From Marinicrinis sediminis (GTDB lineage: Bacteria; Bacillota; Bacilli; Paenibacillales; KCTC-33676): a DNA stretch of 64,000 nt. The stretch lies in NCBI RefSeq assembly GCF_042685085.1, contig NZ_JBHUMM010000002.1, positions 225,842-289,841 of the forward strand, read 5' to 3'. Position 1 is the stretch's first letter, and each line of letters starts with the position of its first letter. Positions 27,004-35,890 of the stretch are shown here, piece after piece. Below the pieces are notes generated by a model. The model was given only the letters and a program-made list of their open reading frames with translations. It searched no databases and had not been told where the DNA came from. A program made the translations under genes and the position numbers.

Positions 27004-29379
27004 TTAAGATATCTTGTTTAGATACGCTACTTGTTCCGAAACATCAAGGCCTTGTTTTTTTCTTTCTTCTATAACTTTTTCAGCCCTTTCGATTTCAGAG
27101 TTTCTGAACGAACTATCATTGTTTATTTTTTCCATATGTTTCTGAGCTTCTTGTGTACTGACTCCTTTACTTCCATATCCTAATGATGGTGTAGATTGAG
27201 TTTCTGTACTACTCCTGCCTCCACTGGAGTTAGTATTTGAAGAAGAGTTTGTGCTAGAATTTGAGCTTTTGGAAGTATTATTAGAGGTTGTACGATTATC
27301 ATTAGTTTGAGATTGAATATTGTATAATTTCTCTAACCAGGTTTCTTGTGCGGATACATCTAAACCGTATTGTTTGCGGTATTGAATAACTTCTTGTGTA
27401 CGTATAATTTCAGAATTCCTATACTCATTGTCCGCATATAACTTTGTCATATTATCCTTCGCTTTTTCTACAGTAGTTGTAGAACCATATCCTCTCGTAT
27501 AAGATTGATCTATATCTTTAAGTTTATTCAGATAGTTTTTAGCAGAACTTGTATCCTCCCCGATCAATCCTTGATGCATAATAACGGACTCTGCTCTTTC
27601 CATTTCTTCTAGTCTATATGCATGATCTGTCTTTAATCTCTCCAAATTCTGAGTCGCTTGTTCTCTAGTGGTTTTATCACCATGGATATTCGGAAATTCA
27701 TCTTTATAATTAGATGGAATCTTGTAAACTGATTCATTCCACCTAAAATATTCCTCAGATGCTCTATGAGCTTGTTCATAGGTAGCCCCATTTAGTTTCA
27801 TGTATGTGGACTCAAATAGCTCATGATGGAGAAGGAGAATATCTTTTTCGAGATATTCATTATTTATAAGGCGCTCCCATGCCATTGCCATTTCATAATC
27901 AGGATCAAACCTTTTAACACTACCGTTATTGTGCAAATGCGATTCGAAAAATATATGATTTTTTATTCGAGTGATGGCTTCTTTGTTTATTCCGGTATTC
28001 TCAGAAATATTATCTATATCATTATTCAATAATCTAAATGTATCATAAAATTTTATTGCTGTTTTTTCCCTTTTCATTACTTTATCAATTGATAAACCAA
28101 TTTCATCAACTAACTGACCGTCTTTTGCATCCTCAGTTATTTTTTGAAGCTTTATTTCTTCTTTCATGTAGCTCTCAACACTTCTAATTGCTCTTTTTTC
28201 ATCAATATGCTGAATCACTCGAACAACAACTTTACTTGTTGCACCAGAAATACCAGCTCCTACTGCTGCATTAACAACATTGCCGCCAATCAATTTTCCT
28301 ATGAAATTGGCTTTTTCGTTTTCATTGAGACTGTTAAAATGATTATACGCATCTGCTACGTTATCCCATTTATCTACAAAATATTTTCCAGGGCTATCAA
28401 TAAACTTCTCTACTTCATTTTTCAAATTTACAATAACATATTTAGCACCTGCTTCAATTGTCCCTACAGGATCATTATAAAATTGGACAGCCACATCCTT
28501 CAAATCCGTAATGCTTTCTGTAAAACCGTTCTTAAATCCGTTAGCAAAGTCAGCAGTCCAGTTGGCTTTCCTTTGGGTTACACTTAATGCCTTAATTTCT
28601 GCGATCTTATCCTGTAGTCGATTACCTCCTTCGCCTCTTTCCCATGGCTGCATAAATGCGAAGGTGTCAGGATGATAAGCTTGGTTGACGGCATAATTCA
28701 AAAACTTAATCGCATATTCTTCATGATGATGGGCTAAATTTATCAGCTCATATGTACCAAAATTAGTTCCTTCTTTTCTCTGGAATGCATCCAACAGCAT
28801 TCTGTAGTTTTTATCGTTAAATTCACTACTAGAAGCTGTAGAAGCGGATGCAACTGTGGATTTTGGCTGGCTGATATAAGTTCCATGGTAAGTAGAAGAA
28901 CTGCTTGGTGTGCGGGAGGAGGAAAGAGTGCCACTGCTCGTATATGTTGTACTGGCGCTGGTAAACCGAACTACAGTTGACGAGCTTAGACTGTTGCTTG
29001 AACTGCTTGCATATGTACTTGAACTGCTGGGTGTAAGCGAAGAAGACAGAGTACCACTATTAGTATACGTAGTACTAGGATTTGTGAATCGGACCACACT
29101 CGAAGAAGAAGCGGTGTTACTTGCATTTGTACGGTAATAAGTAGATGAACTGCTTGGATTTTGGTTAAGCTTCAATGTACCACTGCTCGTATATGTAGTA
29201 TAACTTGATGATGTGGACCTTACAGAACTTGATGAAGCAATTGACGTACTGCTACTTCTAATAGTACTGGAAACGTTTGCATTTCCGGCAGTACGAGACG
29301 ATGATTGAGAAGACGACCCTCCATACGAATTGTACGTGGGCACATGGTAACTGGTTGTTGCTGTGTTTGTTACACTCAT
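27004..29379 (-). CDS. Large Ser/Thr-rich, toxin-like protein with two sets of repeats
   Basis: 791 aa, no signal peptide or membrane anchor. Residues 1-180 are extremely Ser/Thr-rich and contain three to four copies of a unit of about 40 residues (VVRFT..STTYT.SGTL.SS.TPSSSSTY). The middle has an amphipathic glycine-containing segment near 355-385 (GGNVVNAAVGAGISGAT), then a conserved-looking domain near 480-560 with HIFFESHLHNNG, FDPDYEMAMAWERLI and DILLLHHELFES. The C-terminus holds three repeats of about 50 residues (EKAKDNMTKLYADNEYRNSEI type). Architecture and the downstream small paralogues suggest a polymorphic toxin, but no nuclease or protease family is recognised. Confidence 0.5.
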   Translation of the reverse strand: MSVTNTATTSYHVPTYNSYGGSSSQSSSRTAGNANVSSTIRSSSTSIASSSSVRSTSSSYTTYTSSGTLKLNQNPSSSSTYYRTNASNTASSSSVVRFTNPSTTYTNSGTLSSSLTPSSSSTYASSSSNSLSSSTVVRFTSASTTYTSSGTLSSSRTPSSSSTYHGTYISQPKSTVASASTASSSEFNDKNYRMLLDAFQRKEGTNFGTYELINLAHHHEEYAIKFLNYAVNQAYHPDTFAFMQPWERGEGGNRLQDKIAEIKALSVTQRKANWTADFANGFKNGFTESITDLKDVAVQFYNDPVGTIEAGAKYVIVNLKNEVEKFIDSPGKYFVDKWDNVADAYNHFNSLNENEKANFIGKLIGGNVVNAAVGAGISGATSKVVVRVIQHIDEKRAIRSVESYMKEEIKLQKITEDAKDGQLVDEIGLSIDKVMKREKTAIKFYDTFRLLNNDIDNISENTGINKEAITRIKNHIFFESHLHNNGSVKRFDPDYEMAMAWERLINNEYLEKDILLLHHELFESTYMKLNGATYEQAHRASEEYFRWNESVYKIPSNYKDEFPNIHGDKTTREQATQNLERLKTDHAYRLEEMERAESVIMHQGLIGEDTSSAKNYLNKLKDIDQSYTRGYGSTTTVEKAKDNMTKLYADNEYRNSEIIRTQEVIQYRKQYGLDVSAQETWLEKLYNIQSQTNDNRTTSNNTSKSSNSSTNSSSNTNSSGGRSSTETQSTPSLGYGSKGVSTQEAQKHMEKINNDSSFRNSEIERAEKVIEERKKQGLDVSEQVAYLNKIS

Positions 29380-29476
29380 AACTCCATTTCACCTCATATT
29401 TACATTTTTTTCACCTTATAAAAATATACCATCTATTTGAAATTGATTCAATAACCAATTATTATATGATTTAAGG

Positions 29477-29505
29477 AAGAAATTAATTATTTCTTGTAGT
29501 ATAAT
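29477..29505 (+). promoter_or_regulatory. Promoter with inverted repeat before the glycosyltransferase genes
   Basis: A perfect TATAAT lies at 29500-29505. In place of a good -35 there is an inverted repeat aagaaat-taatt-atttctt (477-495), a possible operator or activator site. It is about 75 nt from the first GT4 start. Confidence 0.4.
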
Positions 29506-29577
29506 GGAAAAGAATGCGTTTGCACAACACTTTATTACCTACTATTATGCAAAAAAATGTTTCTGAGGTGATCTGCC

Positions 29578-30702
29578 ATGATAAACATTGGCTTTAAAAA
29601 TCGTTATAAAGTCCTTCACTTTACCAATGAAATTGGTTCTTATATCGTCGGAGGGATGGCTACTTTCATCAATCAATTATATACACACCATACAGATGAG
29701 ATCGGGTTTGTACATTTTTATAATTCGGATGAAGATCTGTCGCTAGCCCGATATCCCGGCCAGAAGAATATTCTTGCTGTTTCTTATGATGAACTGGATA
29801 GATTAAAGGAACTTTCATTTGATATAGCAGTGTCACATTTTTATTTTTTTGATTTTTTAATCAATGAAGAAATATTACAAGATAAACCACTTGTCTATAT
29901 CGTTCATTCTGTACCAACTACAGAACCATACGACCTTCGTGATCCATTCGGAGGGAACCATTTAATTAAAGAACAATTTGAAAAATCTTGCCGCAGAGCA
30001 GATGTCATCGTCAATATATCAAAATCAGAACAAAAAAAACTAACTACTATTTATCCATCATTAGAGCCAAAAACTCATATGATCTACAATGGGATGGATT
30101 TCCAACACCCTACAAATCAGTATCAAAGAAAAGAACAATCACAAAAACATTTCGGTTTTTTAGGAAGACTAGATCATCGCAAGGGCTTGTTAGAGACAGT
30201 AAAAGCTTTCCGCGGTCTGAATGCTCATTTACATATAGCTTGTGGAAATGAAGATCCCTTTTATTTGAATCAAATTCTATCCTTTATAGAAGCAGCAGAT
30301 ATGGGTGATAAAGTTCATTTTCATGGCTGGTGCCAAGGGGAAAGAAAAGAGAGCTTTCTACAGTTTATCGACGCACTGATTGTACCTTCTTTATATGAAC
30401 CTTTTGGTTATGTAGTTATAGAAGCAATGTCTCATCAAACACCGTTATTATGTAGCAATTCTGGTGCATTCACAGAGATTACAGGTAATCATCCCTATAT
30501 GTTTGATCCATATCAACCTGAAACAATAAAGGATTGTATACAATATTTCCAAAATGATTCCACTGAAAATATTCAACTTCATACGATGGCATTAGTAGAA
30601 AGATTGCCTTTATTCACTTCAACTAGAATGATAGATCAATATAACCAACTTTTTAATAACATTGAAAATTCTCTACTTGAGAAAGGAGTGCTCTTAACAT
30701 GA
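29578..30702 (+). CDS. GT4-family glycosyltransferase, first of a pair
   Basis: 374 aa GT-B glycosyltransferase. The N-terminal acceptor half starts YKVLHFTNEIGSYIVGGMATF. The donor half has FGFLGRLDHRKGLLETV and the retaining GT4 EX7E motif in SLYEPFGYVVIEAM. Soluble, no membrane helix. About half identical to the next gene, with which it overlaps by 4 nt, so the pair probably arose by duplication and works together. AT-rich codon use unlike the core genes. Acceptor unknown; the Ser-rich protein encoded divergently next door is a candidate. Confidence 0.85.
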   Translation: MINIGFKNRYKVLHFTNEIGSYIVGGMATFINQLYTHHTDEIGFVHFYNSDEDLSLARYPGQKNILAVSYDELDRLKELSFDIAVSHFYFFDFLINEEILQDKPLVYIVHSVPTTEPYDLRDPFGGNHLIKEQFEKSCRRADVIVNISKSEQKKLTTIYPSLEPKTHMIYNGMDFQHPTNQYQRKEQSQKHFGFLGRLDHRKGLLETVKAFRGLNAHLHIACGNEDPFYLNQILSFIEAADMGDKVHFHGWCQGERKESFLQFIDALIVPSLYEPFGYVVIEAMSHQTPLLCSNSGAFTEITGNHPYMFDPYQPETIKDCIQYFQNDSTENIQLHTMALVERLPLFTSTRMIDQYNQLFNNIENSLLEKGVLLT

Positions 30703-31802
30703 TTCAAATGAATTTTCAAAAGCATTATCAGATTATTCATTTCACCAATGAAATTGGAAAAAACCGATTCGGTGGTGTTGGAACCTATATCAATGAGTGG
30801 TATGCAGCAAAAGAAAATAATATAGGCTTCGTATATCTTTATGATTCTATGAAATCTGATATATATATCGATGATTTCCCAGGTAAGGATCACATTCTAG
30901 CTATTCCCCTTGAGCGTATAAAAAAGATAAACGACATCTCTTTCGATATCGGTGTAATTCATTATTATGGCATGCAGACTTTGTTGGATGAAGATATATT
31001 TCTACACAAAAGACTGGTTTACGTTATTCATTGTATTCCCTCTACTGAACCTTATAATTTAGAAGACCCATTTGGGAAATCAGATATTCATCAAGACTTT
31101 CAGAGAATGTGTGAAAAAGCCGATTTAATTATATGTGTTTCATCAGATAGTAAAAACAAGCTTATCCAAATATTTCCTCAATTCAAGGAAAAAACACATG
31201 TCATTTATAATGGTTTAAATCAAACAACACCAAGTACGACAACCGATTCGGAGACCGTTTATCATAGAAAGAAATTTGGTTATATAGGTAGATTGGAATA
31301 CCGTAAAGGGCTCATGGAGTGCTTAACATCAGTTAAGGATAAAGATGTTGAGTTGTATATAGCTTGTGGGAATGATGATCCCTTCTACCTCAGTGGAGTC
31401 CTTGATTATATAGAAGGTGCCAATATGCTCAATCGTGTTCATTTCTTAGGTCTGTGTCAAGGAGAAAGAAAATGGACTATGCTGAGAGAAATGGATGCAA
31501 TTATCATACCATCACTGTATGAATCCTTCGGATATGTTTTATTAGAAGCTATGTTTGCTCGAGTGCCCGTAATATGTACTTCCATTGGTGGAATAAAAGA
31601 AATATTAGGTGATTATAAATATCAATTTAATCCATATATCCGAGGGGACTTGCAAGCATGCATATCTTCATTCCAGGAAGATAAAAATTCTGAAATAACC
31701 ACTCAATTAGACAATCTTGTCTCACGCACAGATCTGTTTACCACACCGATAATGATTGAAAAATACAAGACACTCTTTTCCGAACAATTCTCAATAAATT
31801 AA
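30699..31802 (+). CDS. GT4-family glycosyltransferase, second of a pair
   Basis: 367 aa paralogue of the preceding enzyme: IIHFTNEIGKNRFGGVGTYINE at the start (residues 10-31), FGYIGRLEYRKGLMECL for donor binding, and EX7E in SLYESFGYVLLEAM. Its ATG overlaps the upstream TGA and has agaaaggag before it. Both retain the catalytic Glu pair and look active. Two sequential sugars on one acceptor, or a heteromeric enzyme, are the simplest readings. Confidence 0.85.
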   Translation: MIQMNFQKHYQIIHFTNEIGKNRFGGVGTYINEWYAAKENNIGFVYLYDSMKSDIYIDDFPGKDHILAIPLERIKKINDISFDIGVIHYYGMQTLLDEDIFLHKRLVYVIHCIPSTEPYNLEDPFGKSDIHQDFQRMCEKADLIICVSSDSKNKLIQIFPQFKEKTHVIYNGLNQTTPSTTTDSETVYHRKKFGYIGRLEYRKGLMECLTSVKDKDVELYIACGNDDPFYLSGVLDYIEGANMLNRVHFLGLCQGERKWTMLREMDAIIIPSLYESFGYVLLEAMFARVPVICTSIGGIKEILGDYKYQFNPYIRGDLQACISSFQEDKNSEITTQLDNLVSRTDLFTTPIMIEKYKTLFSEQFSIN

Positions 31803-31834
31803 ACATAGAACATTTAGTTGGAGGTATGTTAGTG

Positions 31835-32074
31835 ATGATAAATATCAAACTTCCCAAGGAAATTAGCTATAAGAATCATATTTTTGTACTTCCCAAAGAA
31901 ATCAACGAAATCGACCCCCATGCAGAAGCGTATTTTATTCTTGATTTTGACCGAAAATTTGAAGATCCTGATTTAAATAAACGTCCTGTTCAAGTTGCCT
32001 ATGTTCATAACCACCAAGATAAATACTTGTTAAATAAATATCATGTTATTCTCGGATCACTTTCAGAACTGTAA
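31835..32074 (+). CDS. Small protein in the glycosyltransferase operon
   Basis: 79 aa from the ATG at 31835, nine bases after ggaggt; the ATG at 31826 abuts the ribosome site and is unlikely. Begins MINIKLPKEISYKNHIFVLPKEI and has a DFDRKFEDPD segment. No signal peptide, membrane helix or known motif. It lies between the GT4 pair and the PIG-L deacetylase, same strand, so probably part of the same pathway. Function not recognised. Confidence 0.6.
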   Translation: MINIKLPKEISYKNHIFVLPKEINEIDPHAEAYFILDFDRKFEDPDLNKRPVQVAYVHNHQDKYLLNKYHVILGSLSEL

Positions 32075-32087
32075 GCATGCTGGTGCT

Positions 32088-32597
32088 ATGATGAAAATAA
32101 ATAATTTGATGGTTGTAGCACATCCTGATGATGAATGTATTTTTGGCGGACATGCATTATTGATTGAGAAGGGATGGAAAGTTATTTGCCTTACGAACGG
32201 GACTCATCCTGTGAGATCCGTTGAGTACAAAAAAGTAATGACCGAATTGGGAGTCTCTTATGAGATGTGGAATTATCCTGATTTGTGGGGAGGAGATTTT
32301 GATCGGAATTCGTTGAAACAAAAATTAACACAAACATTGAATAATCAATCTTATCAAAAAATAGTCACACATAATTTAAATGGAGAATACGGTCATAGTC
32401 AGCATCGTGCATTATCTGAGATTATGCATGAACTTGTCCGAGAGAATTTATTTGTGTTTGGCACCTCTCATACCATGTTACCCTATCAGATTATACAAAA
32501 AAAAATTCAGTTACTAAGTTATTATCGCAGTCAAGCGGATGTCATTCGAACATTACACGAATATATTCAATATGAGAAGATCATTCAAGTGAACTAA
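32088..32597 (+). CDS. PIG-L family deacetylase
   Basis: About 169 aa from the ATG pair at 32088/32091, just after the upstream stop; the frame is open to 32043 but homology starts at MMKINNLMVVAHPDDE. The zinc motif AHPDDE and the second metal site GHSQHRAL are present. PIG-L enzymes remove acetyl from GlcNAc-type sugars, as in mycothiol, bacillithiol and some antibiotics. With two GT4 enzymes this suggests addition of a GlcNAc that is then deacetylated. No strong ribosome site, so translational coupling is likely. Confidence 0.82.
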   Translation: MMKINNLMVVAHPDDECIFGGHALLIEKGWKVICLTNGTHPVRSVEYKKVMTELGVSYEMWNYPDLWGGDFDRNSLKQKLTQTLNNQSYQKIVTHNLNGEYGHSQHRALSEIMHELVRENLFVFGTSHTMLPYQIIQKKIQLLSYYRSQADVIRTLHEYIQYEKIIQVN

Positions 32598-32713
32598 CTA
32601 CCTTTTGCAGAATTGGACTGCGACTGGAGGAATCATCATTTTGAACATCAAAAACCTCCTTCTCCCCATCAGCACGCAATGAAGAAAAGAAGGTTATGAT
32701 ATGGTACCCATGG

Positions 32714-32938
32714 TTAAATCGACAGCTCCCCAAGCCGAATTAGCTCAACAACCGCTTGTGAACGACCTTTGACGTTCAGCTTCTGCATCACATTGGATAT
32801 ATGATTTCTGACGGTCTTTTCACTAATAAACAGCTGTTGGGCAATTTCTTTTGTTGTGCGGTCTTGTACGAGCAGTTCAAAGACCTCTCGTTCTCGGTTG
32901 GTTAAGATCATCTTGGTTCTGTGGTCGTTACCCTTCAA
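32714..32938 (-). CDS. gerE: GerE, LuxR-type regulator of late mother-cell genes
   Basis: 74 aa, exactly the length of B. subtilis GerE, and almost only a helix-turn-helix domain: LTNREREVFELLVQD, TTKEIAQQLFISEKTVRNH, VMQKLNVKGRSQAVVELIRLGE. GerE acts with sigma-K to switch spore-coat gene expression. The start is TTG with aaggagggg nine bases upstream. It marks the right edge of the AT-rich island and the return to core sporulation genes. Confidence 0.96.
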   Translation of the reverse strand: MKGNDHRTKMILTNREREVFELLVQDRTTKEIAQQLFISEKTVRNHISNVMQKLNVKGRSQAVVELIRLGELSI

Positions 32939-33136
32939 TGTTTGCCACCCCTCCTTGTTCGGGCTTCACTTAATACAAGGTGTAGGGATACAGTCAAAAT
33001 CAGTTTATGTACGGAGCGTGGCAAAGGTTCGATTTCCGCAGAAAATGGGCAGGTCTTCTCTTCCTTGCTTGCATAATCGGTGTGTGCGCAACCATACAAT
33101 AAGAAGGACAAGTTGAGAATGTGCAGGTGATCGAAG

Positions 33137-33883
33137 ATGGAATTCCATATCCTATGGGGAGGCATGCTGGCGACTGGAGGCTGTACGCTGTTGGGGGCCC
33201 TTCCCGCTATGCTGGTGCGCACGGTCACCCATCGCTTCAAGGACATGCTTCTGGCTTATACGGCCGGTATTATGGTGACCGCTTCCATATACAGTCTGAT
33301 TCCGAGTGCGCTGGAAATGTCCAATTTGACCATCTTGTGCCTGGGAGTGCTTACAGGGACCTTGATGCTGACGTTGCTGGAATACCTCATTCCCCATCAC
33401 GATCTGGATCACCAGCTTCCGGTGAGGGGTCCGCATGTAGAGCGAGGAACGATCTTGTTCATTTCGGCGATGGCTCTCCACAATTTGCCGGAGGGGTTGT
33501 CTGTCGGGGTCAGTTTCGCTTCAGCGGATATGGAACTGGCCGCGGTCGTCTCCTTCGCCATCGGTTTGCAGAATATCCCGGAAGGCGCCCTGATCGCCTT
33601 CTATTTGCTTGCATCCCATGTTCGCAGACGCTATGCCTTGCTGCTGACCGCTTGCACAGGATTGATGGAGCTGGTGGCTTTTCTCGCTGGATACAGCTTC
33701 TCGCAGTCGGTAGATCGCTTTGTTCCGTACGGTCTCGCCTTTGCTGCCGGAGCCATGTTGTTTATCGTATACAAGGAGCTCATTCCTGAGAGTCACGGGG
33801 ACGGGCATGAGCGCATTGCCACATTTGCCTTTATGGCTGGCCTGCTCAGTATGATCATCATGACTCATTTGCTGGAATCATGA
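33137..33883 (+). CDS. ZIP-family metal cation transporter
   Basis: 248 aa with about eight hydrophobic segments. The two ZIP metal-site motifs are intact: HNLPEGLSVGV in helix 4 and QNIPEGALIAF in helix 5, plus the His-rich loop IPHHDLDHQL between helices 3 and 4. It resembles the GufA/ZupT branch that imports Zn2+ or other divalent ions. It is divergent from gerE and convergent with the spore lipoprotein gene. Confidence 0.9.
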   Translation: MEFHILWGGMLATGGCTLLGALPAMLVRTVTHRFKDMLLAYTAGIMVTASIYSLIPSALEMSNLTILCLGVLTGTLMLTLLEYLIPHHDLDHQLPVRGPHVERGTILFISAMALHNLPEGLSVGVSFASADMELAAVVSFAIGLQNIPEGALIAFYLLASHVRRRYALLLTACTGLMELVAFLAGYSFSQSVDRFVPYGLAFAAGAMLFIVYKELIPESHGDGHERIATFAFMAGLLSMIIMTHLLES

Positions 33884-33897
33884 ACAAGAGAAAAGAG

Positions 33898-33953
33898 TGA
33901 AAAAGAGCCCCTCATGGCACTTCGACAGGGTCGTCAAATCCATTGCAGGGGCT
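33898..33953 (-). terminator. Terminator of the YhcN-like gene
   Basis: On the minus strand AGCCCCT and AGGGGCT pair around an inner CGAC/GTCG stem, followed by CTTTTT. It lies about 30 nt past the stop at 33985. Confidence 0.6.
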
Positions 33954-33984
33954 GTCATTATCCAGGTACTTGCAACAAACGGGC

Positions 33985-34842
33985 CTAGTCCATCATCCGT
34001 TCAAAAATGTTCCGGTCATCATCTCCGTCACGATCGCGATCCATCATGTCCAAACCATCACGATCTGCTCCATCCCGAAGTGCGTTGGCCGGGAAGATTC
34101 GGTTCATCATACTGTTGAATTCATCCATCATCCCACGTACCGGATTGCCGTCATCCATTCTGTCCATAAACCCGTTCATGCGGTTCATGAAATCCGGATT
34201 GGCGGACACGTACACATTGTTAATATCCGGCTTCATTTTCTTCACTTGGTTGGCGATGTCTGTCTTCACGCGATCTGTCACATCCTGATCGGTATCATCC
34301 GCACGATTGAATCTGGAATGTCGCTTGTTCTTGCCCATTCGCTCCTCCAGTTCCACCGCAATATATGCGTTGTCGTCTGTCAGAAGCACATTCGCAGAAT
34401 CGATTTCTTTCATGGCCGACAGCTTCTCCGCAATATCATCTGCTTTTTCCATACGGGTGTTGGCATGCATGTCTCCATTTCTGCCATTCATCCCGTTGCG
34501 ATTTCCATTGTTCATCCCTTTTGCTCTCATGCCATTGGCCTGACTGCGTGGTGTTGCGTAGTCGCTTTTATTGCGATGCGCATAGTAATGATCCGGTCCA
34601 TCCTCATAGCCATAAGTCTGATTACGGCTCTGATTGCGCACTTGCCCACGGTTGCCAGCCAGATCCCGATTCATGCCCAGATCGTCATCATTCATGTAGC
34701 GGTTCATCCCGAACTGGCCCGTCTGATTGTTATTCCGGTTATCATTGTCCATTGCGCCATTGTTATTGGCATTGTTACAAGCCGCCAGAGACAAGATCGC
34801 TGCAGAGAGAACACCTAACCGTATCCATTTCAATTTCAACAT
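33985..34842 (-). CDS. YhcN/YlaJ-family sporulation lipoprotein
   Basis: 285 aa. A signal peptide ends in lipobox LSLAAC (Cys near residue 22). The next 130 residues are very rich in Asn, Asp, Arg and Gly. The conserved part is RMEKADDIAEKLSAMKEIDSANVLLTDDNAYIAVEL, followed by TDRVKTDIANQVKKMKPDINNVYVSANPDF, which is the YhcN/YlaJ domain of spore inner-membrane lipoproteins. The Asp/Asn-rich tail repeats MMDRDRDGDDD-like elements. Role in spore outgrowth is inferred from the family. Confidence 0.88.
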   Translation of the reverse strand: MLKLKWIRLGVLSAAILSLAACNNANNNGAMDNDNRNNNQTGQFGMNRYMNDDDLGMNRDLAGNRGQVRNQSRNQTYGYEDGPDHYYAHRNKSDYATPRSQANGMRAKGMNNGNRNGMNGRNGDMHANTRMEKADDIAEKLSAMKEIDSANVLLTDDNAYIAVELEERMGKNKRHSRFNRADDTDQDVTDRVKTDIANQVKKMKPDINNVYVSANPDFMNRMNGFMDRMDDGNPVRGMMDEFNSMMNRIFPANALRDGADRDGLDMMDRDRDGDDDRNIFERMMD

Positions 34843-34925
34843 TGTATACCCTCCATTGAGATGTCATGAATTCAAACTTAGGTTGCCGCAACCGGCCAGG
34901 CCTCATCCTATCAATGTTTGGCAAT

Positions 34926-35669
34926 TCATTTGCCGATGAACATTTGCGTGAACATTTTGCCGCACGCGCCGCCATTGACGATGCCGATGCCGACATGATT
35001 AAAGTTCCCGCTCAGAATGTTTTTACGATGGCCCGATGAATTCATCAGGGCTTGATGGGCCTTGTCCACCGTCTGATTACACGCAATATTTTCTCCGGCA
35101 GTCCGATACGAGATGCCAAACTGCTTCATCATATCGAAGGGTGAACCGTAGGTCGGCGACTGATGAGAAAAGTAATTTTTGTTGATCATGTCACTGCTTT
35201 TCACTCTGGCTACCTTGGTCAGCGCAAGATCCGCTTTCAAGGCGCCCACACCTGCCTTCAATCGTTCCTGATTGACCAGATTCACCATTTTCTGCTCCTC
35301 AGGGGTCAGTCCTTTTATAGAAGGAGCAGGCGTCGGAGCGGGTGTAGGCTGTTTAGGCGCGGGCTGCTTCTGGATTTTCAAATTGCCATACGCCCACAAA
35401 ATGGATTCCAGCGTCTTCCCGTCAATGGAACCTGTCACGGGCAAGCCATATTTATATTGAAAGTACTTGACTCCTCGCACCATCTGCGCGCCATATACCC
35501 CGTCTATTGCCCCGCCATAATAACCGAGGGTTTTCAGCATGCCCTGCGCGGCATATACATCCGGCCCCTTGGTTCCTTTTCCAAACGCTTCTGCCTGGAC
35601 CAATCCCTGTGCGAACAGGATCACACAGATCAGCACAATAACCCCGGCTTTTTTCATTCCTCGCTGCAC
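34926..35669 (-). CDS. Secreted CAP-domain protein with peptidoglycan-binding domain
   Basis: 247 aa, GTG start with aaaggagg seven bases upstream. Signal peptide ends near VQAEA. A peptidoglycan-binding_1 domain (DVYAAQGMLKTLGYYGGAIDG, residues 36-95) is joined by a Pro-rich linker to a CAP/SCP domain (LVNQERLKAGVGALKADLALTKVA, then FSHQSPTYG, AGENIA and SSGHRKNILSGNF). It resembles YkwD and spore-coat SafA-neighbour proteins of Bacillus. A wall-associated location is likely; activity unknown. Confidence 0.88.
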   Translation of the reverse strand: MQRGMKKAGVIVLICVILFAQGLVQAEAFGKGTKGPDVYAAQGMLKTLGYYGGAIDGVYGAQMVRGVKYFQYKYGLPVTGSIDGKTLESILWAYGNLKIQKQPAPKQPTPAPTPAPSIKGLTPEEQKMVNLVNQERLKAGVGALKADLALTKVARVKSSDMINKNYFSHQSPTYGSPFDMMKQFGISYRTAGENIACNQTVDKAHQALMNSSGHRKNILSGNFNHVGIGIVNGGACGKMFTQMFIGK

Positions 35670-35890
35670 GTCTGTTCCTCCTTTACTGTCATCGTTTACG
35701 ATGTGTCTGCTGCCTTTTTATATTTTCCATTCCAAGCCGATTCCATTTCAGCTTGTCCATCCATTTTATAGAAGTAATCCCGGTTGAAAGGTCCGCTTTG
35801 CAGGATGTCTTAAAATGTATGGCTGTCATAGCGCACTTTCCGTCAGGATTTCATAATGTAAAGTATCCCATTCTTTGAAAGGAGGACACA

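Noticed and set aside
32672..32683. Very short TTG-started ORF after the PIG-L gene with a ggagg upstream
   Set aside because: Only 13 codons, no conservation evidence; likely chance.
33121..33789. 222-aa plus-strand ORF overlapping the ZIP transporter
   Set aside because: Different frame over a clear ZIP gene with intact motifs; composition rich in Arg, Ser and Gly as in frame shadows.
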